Assembly: GCA_013519935.1 (NCBI GenBank)
Contig: JACDUA010000046.1
Location: forward strand, 1 to 36,905
Direction of reading: 5' to 3'
Length of the DNA stretch: 36,905 nt
Source of the DNA: Ectothiorhodospiraceae bacterium WFHF3C12
GTDB taxonomy: Bacteria; Pseudomonadota; Gammaproteobacteria; Nitrococcales; Nitrococcaceae
The notes under the pieces are model-generated. The model had not been told where the DNA came from. It saw only the letters and a program-made list of their open reading frames with translations, and searched no databases. Position numbers and translations under genes: made by a program. Positions 1 to 9,115 of this stretch are shown piece by piece (the first letter of the stretch is position 1; every line of letters starts with the position of its first letter).

Positions 1-74
1 CCGAAACGCCGGCGCCGGCCGAGGCGGAAGCCGCCGAGGCCGTGGGCGACGAGAGCGAGAGCAAAGACAGCTAA
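1..74 (+). CDS. rpsB: Ribosomal protein S2, C-terminal end (partial)
   Basis: Only the last 23 codons are present, read from base 3 to the TAA at 72-74. They encode an Ala/Glu-rich tail that becomes acidic and ends in Lys-Asp-Ser. A low-complexity acidic extension is common at the C terminus of bacterial S2, and rpsB is almost always directly upstream of tsf, so the call rests on tail character plus position. The conserved core of S2 lies outside the window. S2 is a late-assembling protein of the 30S subunit. Confidence 0.8.
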   Translation, partial: ETPAPAEAEAAEAVGDESESKDS

Positions 75-79
75 GCGGC

Positions 80-118
80 CTGTGCGCCCGCCCGCCCCGT
101 GCGGGCGGCGCCGCACAG
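80..118 (+). promoter_or_regulatory. Strong hairpin between rpsB and tsf
   Basis: CTGTGCG at 80-86 pairs perfectly with CGCACAG at 112-118. An inner stem pairs GCCCGC (90-95) with GCGGGC (101-106) around a 5-nt loop, and two further C-G pairs (88-89 with 107-108) leave a small internal loop. There is no T-run after it, so it is not a classical intrinsic terminator. Its place suits an attenuator or processing site that lowers tsf expression relative to rpsB, or 3'-end protection of rpsB mRNA; that role is inferred. Confidence 0.6.
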
Positions 119-153
119 CCAGAATTCCGAATACCATCACAGGGTGATGCCCC

Positions 154-1041
154 ATGGCGATTAGTGCACAACTGGTCAAGGACCTGCGGGAGCGGACCGG
201 CTCCGGCATGATGGAATGCAAGAAGGCGCTGGTGGAGACCGATGGCGATCTGGACGCCGCCGTCGAGCTGATGCGCAAGCGCGGCATGGCCAAGGCGGAC
301 AAGAAGGCCGATCGGGTCGCCGCCGAGGGCGGTATTCACGTGGCGGTCTCCGAAGACCGCTCCAGCGGCGCCATGGTCGAGGTCAACAGCGAGACCGATT
401 TCGTCGCCAATGGCGATGATTTCAAGGGCTTTGCCGATGCGGTGGCGCGCCGCGTGCTGGAGGACAATCCCGACGATCTGGACGCCCTGCACGCGTTGCC
501 CCTGGAATCCGGCGGCGACAAGGACATCAACACCGCGCGTCAGGAGCTGGTGGCGAAGATCGGCGAGAACATCCAGGTGCGCCGTTTCGTTCGCTTCTCC
601 AATTCCGGCGCCGTGATCGGCGACTATCTGCACGGCGCGCGCATCGGCGTCCTGGTGGAGCTGGAGGGCGGCAACGAGGAACTGGCCCGCGACATCTGCA
701 TGCACATCGCGGCCAGCCGGCCCATGTGTGTCTCGCCGGAAGACGTGCCGGAGGAGACACGCAAGGCGGAGAAGGACATTCTCGTCGCCCAGGCCCAGGA
801 CAGCGGCAAGCCCGAAAACATCATCGAGAAGATGGTCGAAGGGCGCATGAAGAAATGGCTCTCCGAGGTGGCGCTGGTCGGCCAGCCGTTCGTCAAGGAT
901 CCGGACAAGACCGTCGGCAAGCTTCTGGAGGAGTCCGGCGCCAGGGTCGTGGCGTTCCGGCGCTTCGAGGTCGGCGAAGGCATCGAGAAGAAGAAAGAGA
1001 ACTTCGCCGAGGAAGTGAAGGCGCAGGTCGAAGGCTCCTGA
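154..1041 (+). CDS. tsf: Translation elongation factor Ts
   Basis: EF-Ts is the guanine-nucleotide exchange factor that releases GDP from EF-Tu in the cytoplasm. The 295-aa product (E. coli about 283) starts with the UBA-like N-terminal module (residues about 5-55, including [13 protein letters not shown]). It carries the TDFVAN motif at 81-86, whose Asp82-Phe83 pair matches the residues that push into the Mg2+ site of EF-Tu. A coiled-coil and C-terminal module follow. An AGGGTGA Shine-Dalgarno at 141-147 lies 6 nt before the ATG and fixes the start. It follows rpsB after a 79-nt gap with a strong hairpin, and pyrH lies 42 nt downstream. Confidence 0.98.
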   Translation: MAISAQLVKDLRERTGSGMMECKKALVETDGDLDAAVELMRKRGMAKADKKADRVAAEGGIHVAVSEDRSSGAMVEVNSETDFVANGDDFKGFADAVARRVLEDNPDDLDALHALPLESGGDKDINTARQELVAKIGENIQVRRFVRFSNSGAVIGDYLHGARIGVLVELEGGNEELARDICMHIAASRPMCVSPEDVPEETRKAEKDILVAQAQDSGKPENIIEKMVEGRMKKWLSEVALVGQPFVKDPDKTVGKLLEESGARVVAFRRFEVGEGIEKKKENFAEEVKAQVEGS

Positions 1042-1083
1042 TGGGGCCTTCTTCACGATGGAGGGCGGAGAGGGCGGCTGTCG

Positions 1084-1803
1084 ATGAGTGAACCGGCCTA
1101 TAAGCGGATCCTGCTGAAGCTGAGCGGCGAGGCGCTGCTCGGCGACGGCGACTACGGCATCGATCCCGCCGTGCTCTCCCGCCTCGCGGCGGAAATCAAG
1201 CAGGCCCAGGCCCGCGGCGTGGAAATCGCCCTGGTCATCGGCGGCGGCAACATCTTCCGCGGCGCGGGGCTTGCGGCCAAGGGAATGGACCGTGTGACCG
1301 CCGATCACATGGGCATGCTGGCGACGGTCATGAATGCCCTGGCGCTGCAGGATGCGCTGGAGCGGGAGGCCGTATACACGCGGGTGATGTCGGCCATCAA
1401 GATCAACCAGGTCTGCGAGGACTACATCCGCCGCCGGGCCATCCGGCACCTGGAAAAGGGGCGCGTGGTCATCTTCGCCGCCGGCACGGGAAACCCGTTC
1501 TTCACCACCGATTCGGCGGCGAGCCTGCGGGCCATCGAGATCAACGCCGATATCATGATCAAGGCCACGAAGGTCGACGGCGTGTACTCGGCCGATCCGG
1601 TGACGGATCAGAGCGCCGAGCGCTATCGCTACCTGACCTACGACGAGGTGCTGGACCGCCGCCTGATGGTGATGGACGCCACCGCCATCGTGTTGTGCCG
1701 GGACCAGAACATGAAAATCATGGTTTTCGATGTCACCAGCCCGGGCTGCCTGGCCCGGGTTATCGACGGTGAGGACATCGGAACGATCGTGGAGAGGGGA
1801 TAA
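1084..1803 (+). CDS. pyrH: UMP kinase
   Basis: Phosphorylates UMP to UDP with ATP, the step that commits new pyrimidine to RNA, DNA and sugar nucleotides. The 239-aa protein (E. coli 241) belongs to the amino-acid-kinase fold, not the eukaryotic UMP/CMP kinase family. The N-terminal KLSGEAL motif (12-18) and the glycine-rich IGGGN segment form the phosphate-binding site. A central [12 protein letters not shown] segment is typical of bacterial hexameric PyrH, which is usually activated by GTP and inhibited by UTP. The start ATG follows a purine-rich stretch at 1061-1077. frr begins only 3 nt after the stop, so the two are very likely translationally coupled. Confidence 0.98.
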   Translation: MSEPAYKRILLKLSGEALLGDGDYGIDPAVLSRLAAEIKQAQARGVEIALVIGGGNIFRGAGLAAKGMDRVTADHMGMLATVMNALALQDALEREAVYTRVMSAIKINQVCEDYIRRRAIRHLEKGRVVIFAAGTGNPFFTTDSAASLRAIEINADIMIKATKVDGVYSADPVTDQSAERYRYLTYDEVLDRRLMVMDATAIVLCRDQNMKIMVFDVTSPGCLARVIDGEDIGTIVERG

Positions 1804-1806
1804 CCC

Positions 1807-2364
1807 ATGATCGAGGACGTCAAGAAGGACGCCGCCTCGCGGATGTCCAAGAGCGTGGACAACCTCAAGCAGGATTTCCACAAGATCCGCACCGGACGGG
1901 CCCATACCAGCCTGCTCGACCATATTACCGTGCCGTACTACGGTGTGGAGACGCCGTTGAACCAGGTCGCGAACGTGGCCGTCAGCGACGCCCGCACCCT
2001 GGCCGTCACGCCCTGGGAGAAGAGCATGATCTCGGTGGTCGAAAAGGCCATCATGGAGTCCGATCTGGGGCTGACGCCGAACTCCGCGGGCAGCGTGATC
2101 CGGATTCCGTTACCGCCGCTCACGGAGGAACGGCGCAAGGATCTGATCAAGATCGTGCGCAACGAGGCCGAGCAGGCGCGGGTCGCGATTCGCAACATCC
2201 GGCGTGACGCCAACTCCGATATCAAGGCCTTGATGAAGGAGAAGGAGGTCACGGAGGACGAGGAGAAACGCGGCGAGGACGAGATCCAGAAGCTCACCGA
2301 CAAGTACGTCGGGCAGGTCGACTCGCTGCTGGCCGACAAGGAAAAGGAGCTGATGGAGATCTGA
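1807..2364 (+). CDS. frr: Ribosome recycling factor
   Basis: With EF-G, this factor splits post-termination ribosomes so that subunits can be reused. The product is 185 aa, the same length as E. coli RRF. The N-terminal and C-terminal helices form the long three-helix bundle; the region [11 protein letters not shown] and the later [15 protein letters not shown] segment are family hallmarks. Its Shine-Dalgarno (AGAGGGGA) lies over the end of pyrH, and only CCC separates the pyrH stop from this ATG. It closes the rpsB-tsf-pyrH-frr group; a 149-nt gap with hairpins follows before uppS. Confidence 0.98.
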   Translation: MIEDVKKDAASRMSKSVDNLKQDFHKIRTGRAHTSLLDHITVPYYGVETPLNQVANVAVSDARTLAVTPWEKSMISVVEKAIMESDLGLTPNSAGSVIRIPLPPLTEERRKDLIKIVRNEAEQARVAIRNIRRDANSDIKALMKEKEVTEDEEKRGEDEIQKLTDKYVGQVDSLLADKEKELMEI

Positions 2365-2377
2365 CCCCGTCGGCGGC

Positions 2378-2411
2378 CGTCGCGCCAGCGGCGCGACGCC
2401 AGGCGGGCGTC
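2378..2411 (+). promoter_or_regulatory. Two overlapping, mutually exclusive hairpins after frr
   Basis: Hairpin A pairs CGTCGCGCC (2378-2386) with GGCGCGACG (2390-2398) around a 3-nt loop, nine perfect pairs. Hairpin B pairs GACGCC (2395-2400) with GGCGTC (2406-2411). They share bases 2395-2398, so only one can form at a time. No T-run follows. The site may be a weak terminator or attenuator separating frr from the uppS group. Confidence 0.5.
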
Positions 2412-2513
2412 AGCGATCAGTTCACGCCGCGGCGGTGTCACCGGCGCGGACGTCCAATCCAATGGTTCCGGCCGCCGCCCGGCGCGGACCGGCCGGGACG
2501 ATCCGAGACTGTC

Positions 2514-3284
2514 ATGGGCGCCGATTACCAGGCCGAGCAAGCGAACCCCGAAGGGGAGCGAATACCACGCCACGTGGCCATCATCATGGACGGCAACGGC
2601 CGGTGGGCCCAGGCGCGCGGACAGGCCAGGCACCAGGGGCACCGCGCCGGACTGGACGCGGTCAAGGCCGTGGTGGAGCAGTGCGGCCGGCGAGGCGTGG
2701 GCGCGCTGACGCTGTTCGCCTTCAGCAGCGAGAACTGGCAACGGCCCCGCGCCGAAGTGCGCATGCTCATGGAGTTGTTCATGCGTACGCTGGATACCGA
2801 GGCTCACCGCCTGAGCGAGAACAACGTGCGCCTGCGCGTCATCGGGGATCGCGCGCAATTCAGTGATCGTCTGCAGGAACGCCTGGCGGAGGCCGAGCGG
2901 CTCACGGCGGACAAGGACGGCCTCCATCTGACCATTGCCGCGAGCTACGGCGGCCGGTGGGACATACTCCAGGCCGCGCGACGTGCGGCCGAGGAAGCCA
3001 TGGCGGGCCGGCTCGACCCGGCGTCGCTTACTGAGTCGGACCTGGCTGGCTATCTCTCGCTCGCGGAGCTGCCCGAGCCCGATCTTTTCATTCGCACCGG
3101 CGGTGAGAAGCGCATCAGCAACTTTCTGCTCTGGCAGCTTGCCTACACGGAGCTCTACTTCACGGAAACCCTTTGGCCGGACTTTCGCGCGGGCGAGCTG
3201 GACCGGGCGCTGGCGGACTTTGCCAGGCGCCAGAGGCGGTTCGGGCTCACCGATCAGCAGCTGAGGCAGCGCGATCGTGCTTAA
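2514..3284 (+). CDS. uppS: Undecaprenyl diphosphate synthase (cis-prenyltransferase)
   Basis: Condenses farnesyl diphosphate with eight isopentenyl diphosphates to make the C55 lipid carrier used for peptidoglycan, O-antigen and other wall polymers. The 256-aa protein (E. coli 253) has the HVAIIMDGNGRWA signature, in which Asp26 is the catalytic Mg2+-binding residue. It also carries the C-terminal RTGGEKRISNFLLWQ and TLWPDF motifs of the family. The chosen ATG puts the signature at the usual distance from the N terminus, although its Shine-Dalgarno is weak. The last 8 nt overlap the GTG start of cdsA. Substrate comes from the MEP pathway, served by dxr, ispD and ispF in this window. Confidence 0.97.
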   Translation: MGADYQAEQANPEGERIPRHVAIIMDGNGRWAQARGQARHQGHRAGLDAVKAVVEQCGRRGVGALTLFAFSSENWQRPRAEVRMLMELFMRTLDTEAHRLSENNVRLRVIGDRAQFSDRLQERLAEAERLTADKDGLHLTIAASYGGRWDILQAARRAAEEAMAGRLDPASLTESDLAGYLSLAELPEPDLFIRTGGEKRISNFLLWQLAYTELYFTETLWPDFRAGELDRALADFARRQRRFGLTDQQLRQRDRA

Positions 3285-4110
3285 ACTCCGGGTTATCACG
3301 GCGCTGGTGCTCGTGCCCCTGGCGCTGTTGCTGGTCTGGGCGCTACCCGCTCAGGCCCTGGGTATTGGCGTGGCACTGGTGCTGCTGCTCGGTGCCTGGG
3401 AGTGGACCCGGCTGATCCATCTCGACGGTGTCGTGGCGCGGATCGGATTCGTCCTGGGGGTGGCCGCGGTCATTGGTCTGGAATGGCTGTATCTGGCCCT
3501 GTCGCTGGCCCCTGTTCCCTTGCTGCTCCTGGCGCTGGCATGGTGGTGCATCGCCTTTCTCTGGCTGCAGCGATTCGGCCGCCGGCCGGAGACGCCGCCG
3601 CCGCCCATGACGGGCCGGGTCACGGCGGGATTGCTGCTCTGCGCACTGCCCTGGTACGCGGTGATGATGATTCAGAGCCGGGAGGCCGACGGCCCGTTCT
3701 GGGTGACTTTCCTTTTCATTCTCGTATGGGGTGCGGACACGGGCGCCTATTTCGCCGGAAAGGCCTTCGGCAACAGGAGGCTGGCGCCAACGATCAGTCC
3801 GGGCAAGACCTGGGAAGGCGTTCTCGGCGGCGCGCTTCTCGGCATCGGGCTGGTGGCCGTCTATGCCTGGGCGGGCGCCGCACTGGGGTTTGGCCCCGCG
3901 GCGCCGGCCTGGCTCGGGTTGCTGCTGATGGCCATGGCCGGGGTGGGGTTCTCGGTCGCGGGGGATCTGTTCGAGAGCATGATCAAGCGTCAGCACGGCG
4001 TGAAGGATAGCGGGGGGCTGCTGCCCGGCCATGGTGGCGTCCTGGACCGAGTCGACGGCATGATCGCGACCGCGCCGGTGGTCGCGCTGGGGGTCTACAG
4101 TGGGCTCTGA
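3277..4110 (+). CDS. cdsA: Phosphatidate cytidylyltransferase (CDP-diacylglycerol synthase)
   Basis: Makes CDP-diacylglycerol from phosphatidic acid and CTP, the branch point to phosphatidylethanolamine, phosphatidylglycerol and cardiolipin. The 277-aa product is a multi-pass inner-membrane protein: nearly the whole first 120 residues are hydrophobic Leu/Val/Ala segments. The C terminus holds the CDS signature, with [13 protein letters not shown] followed by [11 protein letters not shown]. Translation starts at a GTG inside the last codons of uppS, an 8-nt overlap. The gene ends 11 nt inside dxr. Such nesting indicates one transcript and coupled translation. Confidence 0.96.
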   Translation: MLKLRVITALVLVPLALLLVWALPAQALGIGVALVLLLGAWEWTRLIHLDGVVARIGFVLGVAAVIGLEWLYLALSLAPVPLLLLALAWWCIAFLWLQRFGRRPETPPPPMTGRVTAGLLLCALPWYAVMMIQSREADGPFWVTFLFILVWGADTGAYFAGKAFGNRRLAPTISPGKTWEGVLGGALLGIGLVAVYAWAGAALGFGPAAPAWLGLLLMAMAGVGFSVAGDLFESMIKRQHGVKDSGGLLPGHGGVLDRVDGMIATAPVVALGVYSGL

Positions 4111-5314
4111 GCCGCGCAGTGGCGTGGTCGTCCTTGGCGCCACCGGCTCGATAGGTGCCAGCACGCTGGACGTCATCGAGCGCCATCCGGCGCGCTTCCG
4201 GGTCGTGGCCTTGACGGCCCATCGGGACGTGCAGGGCATGCTGCGGCTTTGCATGGCGCACCGACCCGAGCTGGCGGTCATGGCTGACACCGCCGCGGCG
4301 GCCGAGCTCGATCGGGCATTGCAGGGGCAGGGCATCGCCGACGTGGCGGTGGGCGGCGGCAGCGAAGCGGTAGCCGAGGCCGCCCGGTTGGCGGCCGGCG
4401 ACGTGGTCGTCGCCGGCATCGTCGGTGGCGCCGGGCTTTTGCCGGCGCTGGCGGCGGCAGAGGCCGGAAAGCGTATACTGCTTGCCAACAAGGAAGTGCT
4501 GGTGATGGCCGGGTCGCTGTTCATGGCGGCGGTCAGCCGGGGCGGGGCGGAGCTCATCCCCATAGACAGCGAGCACAACGCCATTCACCAGTGCCTGCCG
4601 CCTGGAACGGCGCCCGGGGAGCTTCCCGCACGCGGTGTTCGAAAGATCTGGTTGACGGCTTCCGGCGGGCCCTTCCGGACCTGGTCGCTGGAGCGGCTGC
4701 CGCAGGTCACGCCGGAACAGGCGTGCGCTCACCCCAACTGGGACATGGGCCGCAAGGTGTCGGTGGACTCCGCCACGCTGATGAACAAGGGCCTGGAGCT
4801 CATGGAGGCGTGCTGGCTTTTCGGCGTGCCGGCGGACCGTGTGGAGGTGGTGGTCCACCCCCAGAGCGTGGTGCATTCCCTGGTCGCGTACGTGGACGGT
4901 TCGGTGTTGGCTCAGCTGGGAAACCCGGACATGCGCACGCCCATCGCCCATGCCCTGGGTGCACCGCAGCGCCTCGAAGCCGGAGTGGACGATCTGGATC
5001 TTTTTCAGGTGGCGCAGCTTCATTTCGAGCGGCCGGACGAAACGCGTTTCCCCTGCCTGCGCCTTGCCAGGCGCGCGGCGGACGCAGGGGGCACCGCGGG
5101 GGCCATCCTGAACGCCGCCAACGAGGTGGCGGTGGCTGCATTCCTTGAACGACGGCTGCGTTTCACGGATATCCCCGTGGTGGTTGAAGAGGTGTTGAAC
5201 CGCACCGGCGTCGCCGCGGTCGAAGATGTCGATCATCTGTTGGCCGTGGACGGCGCGGCCAGGTCCCAGGCGGAACAGCTCGTCCTCACCCAGGGCGACG
5301 CGGAGAGCATCTAG
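4100..5314 (+). CDS. dxr: 1-deoxy-D-xylulose-5-phosphate reductoisomerase
   Basis: Second enzyme of the MEP pathway: rearranges and reduces DXP to 2-C-methyl-D-erythritol 4-phosphate with NADPH and a divalent metal. The 404-aa product (E. coli 398) begins with a dinucleotide fold GATGSIG (13-19). It has the substrate-loop motif TASGGPFR, the metal-site region around PIDSEHNAI, and the NKGLELMEA helix. The start is a GTG that overlaps cdsA by 11 nt; a second GTG a few codons later is possible but would sit close to the Rossmann strand. The stop abuts the ATG of rseP. ispD and ispF, later in the window, work in the same pathway. Confidence 0.97.
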   Translation: MGSEPRSGVVVLGATGSIGASTLDVIERHPARFRVVALTAHRDVQGMLRLCMAHRPELAVMADTAAAAELDRALQGQGIADVAVGGGSEAVAEAARLAAGDVVVAGIVGGAGLLPALAAAEAGKRILLANKEVLVMAGSLFMAAVSRGGAELIPIDSEHNAIHQCLPPGTAPGELPARGVRKIWLTASGGPFRTWSLERLPQVTPEQACAHPNWDMGRKVSVDSATLMNKGLELMEACWLFGVPADRVEVVVHPQSVVHSLVAYVDGSVLAQLGNPDMRTPIAHALGAPQRLEAGVDDLDLFQVAQLHFERPDETRFPCLRLARRAADAGGTAGAILNAANEVAVAAFLERRLRFTDIPVVVEEVLNRTGVAAVEDVDHLLAVDGAARSQAEQLVLTQGDAESI

Positions 5315-6682
5315 ATGGCATTCGTCAACAGCGTACTGGCCTTTATCGTCGCCATTGGCGTGCTCGTCACCGTGCACGAGTTCGGGCATTTCTGGGTTGC
5401 GCGGCGGCTGGGCATGAAGGTGCTGCGCTTCTCGGTGGGCTTCGGCAAACCGCTCCTCTCCCGTCGCGGCAAGGACGGCACGGAATACGTCATCTCGGCG
5501 CTGCCGCTGGGCGGCTACGTCAAACTGCTGGACGAGCGCGAGGGCGATGTCCCGGAGGATCAGCGGCACCTGGCATTCAATCGCCAGCCGAACTGGGCCC
5601 GCAGCGCCGTGCTGGTGGCCGGGCCGGCCTTCAATTTCATCTTCGCCGTGGTCGCCTACTGGCTGATCTTCGTGGTCGGCTACGCCTCCATCGCGCCCAT
5701 CGTCGGCGAGGTGCGCGAGGGAAGCGCGGCAGCCGCCGCCGGTCTGCAGTCCGAGGACCGGATTGTCGCCGTGGCCGGCAGCGAGGTGCGGACCTGGGAC
5801 GAGGCGGTCAAACGACTCGTCTCCGAGGGTATCGGCGGCAACCGGGTGCCGGTGACCGTGGAAGCCTCAAGCGGACGAATCGAACAGCGCGTCGTGGATT
5901 TCGGTCTCGCGCCCGAGCTCTCTGAGGGTGGCAACATTCTGAGCGCGGTGGGGGTGACACCCTGGATGCCGACGCTGGCGCCGGTGGTCGAGCGCGTCTC
6001 CCCCGGTGAGGCGGCGGAGCGGGCGGGCCTGCAGCCGGGCGACCGGGTCGTGGCCGCCGGCGGCGACCCGGTGGAAAGCTGGCAGGCCCTGGTCGCCTTC
6101 GTTCAGGAGCGCCCCGGGCAGGAGGTCACGCTCACCGTCGAGCGGGCGGGCGCCGAGCGCCAGATGACCCTGACCCTGGGCAGCCGCGAGGTCAGTGGCG
6201 GCGAGGTCGGTTTGCTGGGCGTCTCGCCCCGGGTGCCGGAGGGGCTTTATGACGAGGTGCGCCAGGAAGTACGCTACGGCCCGCTGGCGGCCATCGCCCA
6301 GGCGGCGGGTTCGACCTGGGAAGACACCGCGCTGACCCTGAACATGCTCTGGAAGATCGTGCTGGGTGAGGCGTCGGTGAAGAACCTCAGCGGCCCCATC
6401 AACATCGCCCAGTATGCCGGGGAGTCCGCCAGCCTCGGGATGACCCCGTTTCTGCGCTTCCTGGCGCTGGTGAGCATCAGCCTTGGTGTGTTGAATCTGC
6501 TGCCGGTGCCGGTGCTCGATGGCGGGCATCTGCTGTATAACGCCATCGAGGCGGTGCGGGGCAAGCCGCTCAGCGAATCCGCCCAGGGCGTGGGCCAACA
6601 GATCGGGCTCGCGCTGCTGATCATGCTCATGGGACTGGCTTTCTACAACGACCTGCTACGCATTTTCGGTCCCCAATCATAA
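5315..6682 (+). CDS. rseP: Site-2 intramembrane zinc metalloprotease RseP
   Basis: Cleaves the anti-sigma factor RseA within the membrane after DegS has cut it, releasing sigma-E; it also clears remnant signal peptides. In the 455-aa product (E. coli 450) the HEFGH zinc motif lies in the first membrane helix (His21, Glu22, His25). The third ligand is Asp402 in the LDGGH motif, the same number as in E. coli. Two tandem PDZ domains occupy about 115-305, and C-terminal helices follow. The ATG comes directly after the dxr stop codon. Adjacent bamA and skp belong to the outer-membrane system whose stress RseP signals. Confidence 0.97.
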   Translation: MAFVNSVLAFIVAIGVLVTVHEFGHFWVARRLGMKVLRFSVGFGKPLLSRRGKDGTEYVISALPLGGYVKLLDEREGDVPEDQRHLAFNRQPNWARSAVLVAGPAFNFIFAVVAYWLIFVVGYASIAPIVGEVREGSAAAAAGLQSEDRIVAVAGSEVRTWDEAVKRLVSEGIGGNRVPVTVEASSGRIEQRVVDFGLAPELSEGGNILSAVGVTPWMPTLAPVVERVSPGEAAERAGLQPGDRVVAAGGDPVESWQALVAFVQERPGQEVTLTVERAGAERQMTLTLGSREVSGGEVGLLGVSPRVPEGLYDEVRQEVRYGPLAAIAQAAGSTWEDTALTLNMLWKIVLGEASVKNLSGPINIAQYAGESASLGMTPFLRFLALVSISLGVLNLLPVPVLDGGHLLYNAIEAVRGKPLSESAQGVGQQIGLALLIMLMGLAFYNDLLRIFGPQS

Positions 6683-6691
6683 GAAGACACC

Positions 6692-8983
6692 ATGCGAGGG
6701 ACGGTGATCCGCCAGATCGCGGCCATATTGCTTTGTCTATCGATGGCGCCCGTCGCGGGGGCCTTCGAGCCCTTCGTCGTGCGCGATATCGAGCTCCAGG
6801 GCCTGCAGCGCATCTCCGAGGGCACGGTCTTCAACTACCTGCCGGTCAGCGTGGGTGATCGCCTGAGCCAGGAGACGGCGTCGCAGGCCATTCGCGCGCT
6901 CTACGAGACCGGGTTCTTCCAGGACGTCACGCTCCGCCGGGAGGACGATACGCTGCTGGTGGCCCTGATCGAGCGTCCGGCGGTATCGAATCTGACGCTT
7001 CATGGCAACAGCGAGCTGCCTTCGGACAAGCTCAAGACGGCCCTGAAGGACGTCGGCCTCAGCGAGGGGCGGGTGTTCAATCGCTCGCTGCTCAATACCG
7101 TGGAGCGTGAGCTCAAGCTCCAGTACTACAGCCTGGGCTACTACGACGTCGAGGTGGAGAGCACGGTTTCGCCGTTGCCGCGCAACCGGGTGAGTATCCG
7201 CATCGACATCGCCGAGGGTGAGCCGGCTTCCATCCAGGAAATCCACCTCACCGGCAACGAGAGCTTCGACGCCGACACGCTGCGCGAGCAGTTCGAGCTG
7301 GGCCCCCGTGCCTGGTGGTCGCTATTCGGTACGTCCGACCGCTATTCACGTCAGCGCCTCGGTGGCGATCTGGAAAACCTGCGTTCGTTCTATCTCAATC
7401 GCGGCTACATCAACTATGACGTCACTTCCACGCAGGTATCCATCGACCCGCGGCGGCGCGAGATCTTCATCGGCGTCAACCTCAGCGAGGGCAACCAGTA
7501 CAGCATCGGCGAGGTCAAGCTGGCCGGCGAGTTCGTGGTTCCTGAGGCGGAGCTGCGGGATCTGGCCACCGTCAGCGGTGGCGAGCTCTACTCCCGCCAG
7601 GAAGTCACGGCCACCAGCGAGGCCATCAAGGCACGGCTGGGCGAAGAAGGCTACGCGTTCGCCAACGTCAACCCGGTGCCGGACGTGGACGAGCAGAACA
7701 AGACGGTCGATCTGACCTTCTTCGTCGACCCGGCGGAACGGGTGTACGTGAGACGCGTCAACATCACCGGCAACGAACAGACCCAGGACCGGGTTATACG
7801 CCGGGAGCTGCGCCAGATGGAGGGCGGCTGGCTGTCCACGGAGAACGTCAAGCAGTCGCGGCGGCGGCTCAACCGGCTCGGTTTCTTCGAGCAGGTGAAT
7901 ATCGAGACCCCGCGCGTGCCCGGCAGCGACGACCAGGTGGATGTGGACGTGAACGTTACCGAGCGCCTGTCCGGCAGCCTGCAGGCCGGTGTGGGTTACG
8001 GCAGCGACCGTGGCCTGATCCTGAACATGTCCGTGCAGCAGGACAACGTCCTCGGTAGCGGCGACCGGGTCAGCGTCAGTGCCAGTGACGATGACGTGAC
8101 GACCATCTACAGCCTGTCCTATACGGAGCGCTACGCCAGCATCGACGGTGTCAGCCGCACCTACAGTGCCGTCTATCGCAAGACCCGCGCCGACGCGGCC
8201 TACATCTCCAACTACCGGATCGACCAGTCACGGCTGGGGATCGAGTACGGCATCCCGTTGGAGGAGGAGGAAGAGATCCGCATCGGCGTGCAGTACGAGA
8301 ACCTGGGCATCAATCTCGGGGACGAGGCCAACGACGAGCAGCTGGCCTTCGTCGACGAGAACGGGGAGAACATCGATCAGTTCGTGGGCACGTTGAGCTG
8401 GGTGATCGATTCCCGCGATCGCGCGATCTTCCCCACCTCCGGCGGCAGGCAGAGCATCGGCGGCGAGGGCAGCATTCCGGGCGGAGAGGTCGGTTACTAC
8501 CGGCTCAACTACAGCCACCAGCGCTACTTCGGCCTGACCGAATCCCTGACGTGGATACTGGACGGCGCGCTCGGTTACGGCGAGGGCTACGGCGACACCG
8601 AACGGCTGCCGTTCTACGAGCGCTATTTCGCCGGCGGCATCTCGTCGGTGAGGGGCTACCGCAGTAACTCCCTGGGCCAGCGGGACCAGTTCGACAATCC
8701 GCTCGGCGGCAACTTCCGCGTCGTTGGCGGGACCGCGCTGCAGTTCCCGGTGCCGTTCGCGGACGTCAGCTCCATGCGGCTGTCCTGGTTCGTGGATGGC
8801 GGCTACGTCTACGACACCATGAATCAGGACGTTAGCCTTGGCGAGATGCGCTATTCCAGCGGCGTGGCTCTGAACTGGTACTCCCCGCTGGGTCCGTTGA
8901 CATTGAGCTGGGCGCAACCGTTAAATGAACGCGAAGGGGACAAGACGGAGTTGTTCCAGTTCTCCATCGGTGCCGTGTTCTAG
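6692..8983 (+). CDS. bamA: Outer-membrane protein assembly factor BamA
   Basis: Central Omp85 component of the BAM complex that folds beta-barrels into the outer membrane. The 763-aa precursor has a Sec signal peptide ending near Ala24. Five periplasmic POTRA repeats span about 25-425, and a C-terminal barrel domain follows. The barrel includes the conserved loop-6 motif VRGYRS (653-658), where E. coli has VRGF. The protein ends in an aromatic residue (Phe), as BAM substrates do. At 763 aa it is shorter than E. coli BamA (810), probably through shorter extracellular loops. An AAGAAGA sequence precedes the ATG, 9 nt after rseP. Skp, the periplasmic chaperone that delivers OMPs, is next. Confidence 0.97.
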   Translation: MRGTVIRQIAAILLCLSMAPVAGAFEPFVVRDIELQGLQRISEGTVFNYLPVSVGDRLSQETASQAIRALYETGFFQDVTLRREDDTLLVALIERPAVSNLTLHGNSELPSDKLKTALKDVGLSEGRVFNRSLLNTVERELKLQYYSLGYYDVEVESTVSPLPRNRVSIRIDIAEGEPASIQEIHLTGNESFDADTLREQFELGPRAWWSLFGTSDRYSRQRLGGDLENLRSFYLNRGYINYDVTSTQVSIDPRRREIFIGVNLSEGNQYSIGEVKLAGEFVVPEAELRDLATVSGGELYSRQEVTATSEAIKARLGEEGYAFANVNPVPDVDEQNKTVDLTFFVDPAERVYVRRVNITGNEQTQDRVIRRELRQMEGGWLSTENVKQSRRRLNRLGFFEQVNIETPRVPGSDDQVDVDVNVTERLSGSLQAGVGYGSDRGLILNMSVQQDNVLGSGDRVSVSASDDDVTTIYSLSYTERYASIDGVSRTYSAVYRKTRADAAYISNYRIDQSRLGIEYGIPLEEEEEIRIGVQYENLGINLGDEANDEQLAFVDENGENIDQFVGTLSWVIDSRDRAIFPTSGGRQSIGGEGSIPGGEVGYYRLNYSHQRYFGLTESLTWILDGALGYGEGYGDTERLPFYERYFAGGISSVRGYRSNSLGQRDQFDNPLGGNFRVVGGTALQFPVPFADVSSMRLSWFVDGGYVYDTMNQDVSLGEMRYSSGVALNWYSPLGPLTLSWAQPLNEREGDKTELFQFSIGAVF

Positions 8984-9049
8984 GGATGAGTCATCGATTC
9001 CCCAGCCACGCCGGTTCCATGTACGAGCCCCGTTGGGCCGTAACCGCGC

Positions 9050-9067
9050 CGGCCCGGCGGCGGGCCG
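9050..9067 (+). promoter_or_regulatory. G+C-rich hairpin between bamA and skp
   Basis: CGGCCCG at 9050-9056 pairs with CGGGCCG at 9061-9067 around a GCGG loop, seven perfect pairs. It lies in the 132-nt bamA-skp gap without a T-run. It could stabilise the bamA 3' end or tune skp expression. High base composition alone could also produce it. Confidence 0.35.
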
Positions 9068-9115
9068 TCCGCGGCGACCGTCCCGGTACCCGATAAGAAC
9101 CATAACGGCAGACCA

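Noticed and set aside
1938-3299. Long minus-strand open frame of about 450 codons across frr, uppS and their gap
   Set aside because: It is antisense to two clear genes, has Arg/Pro/Ala/His-rich composition typical of shadow frames in G+C-rich DNA, and shows no family motif.
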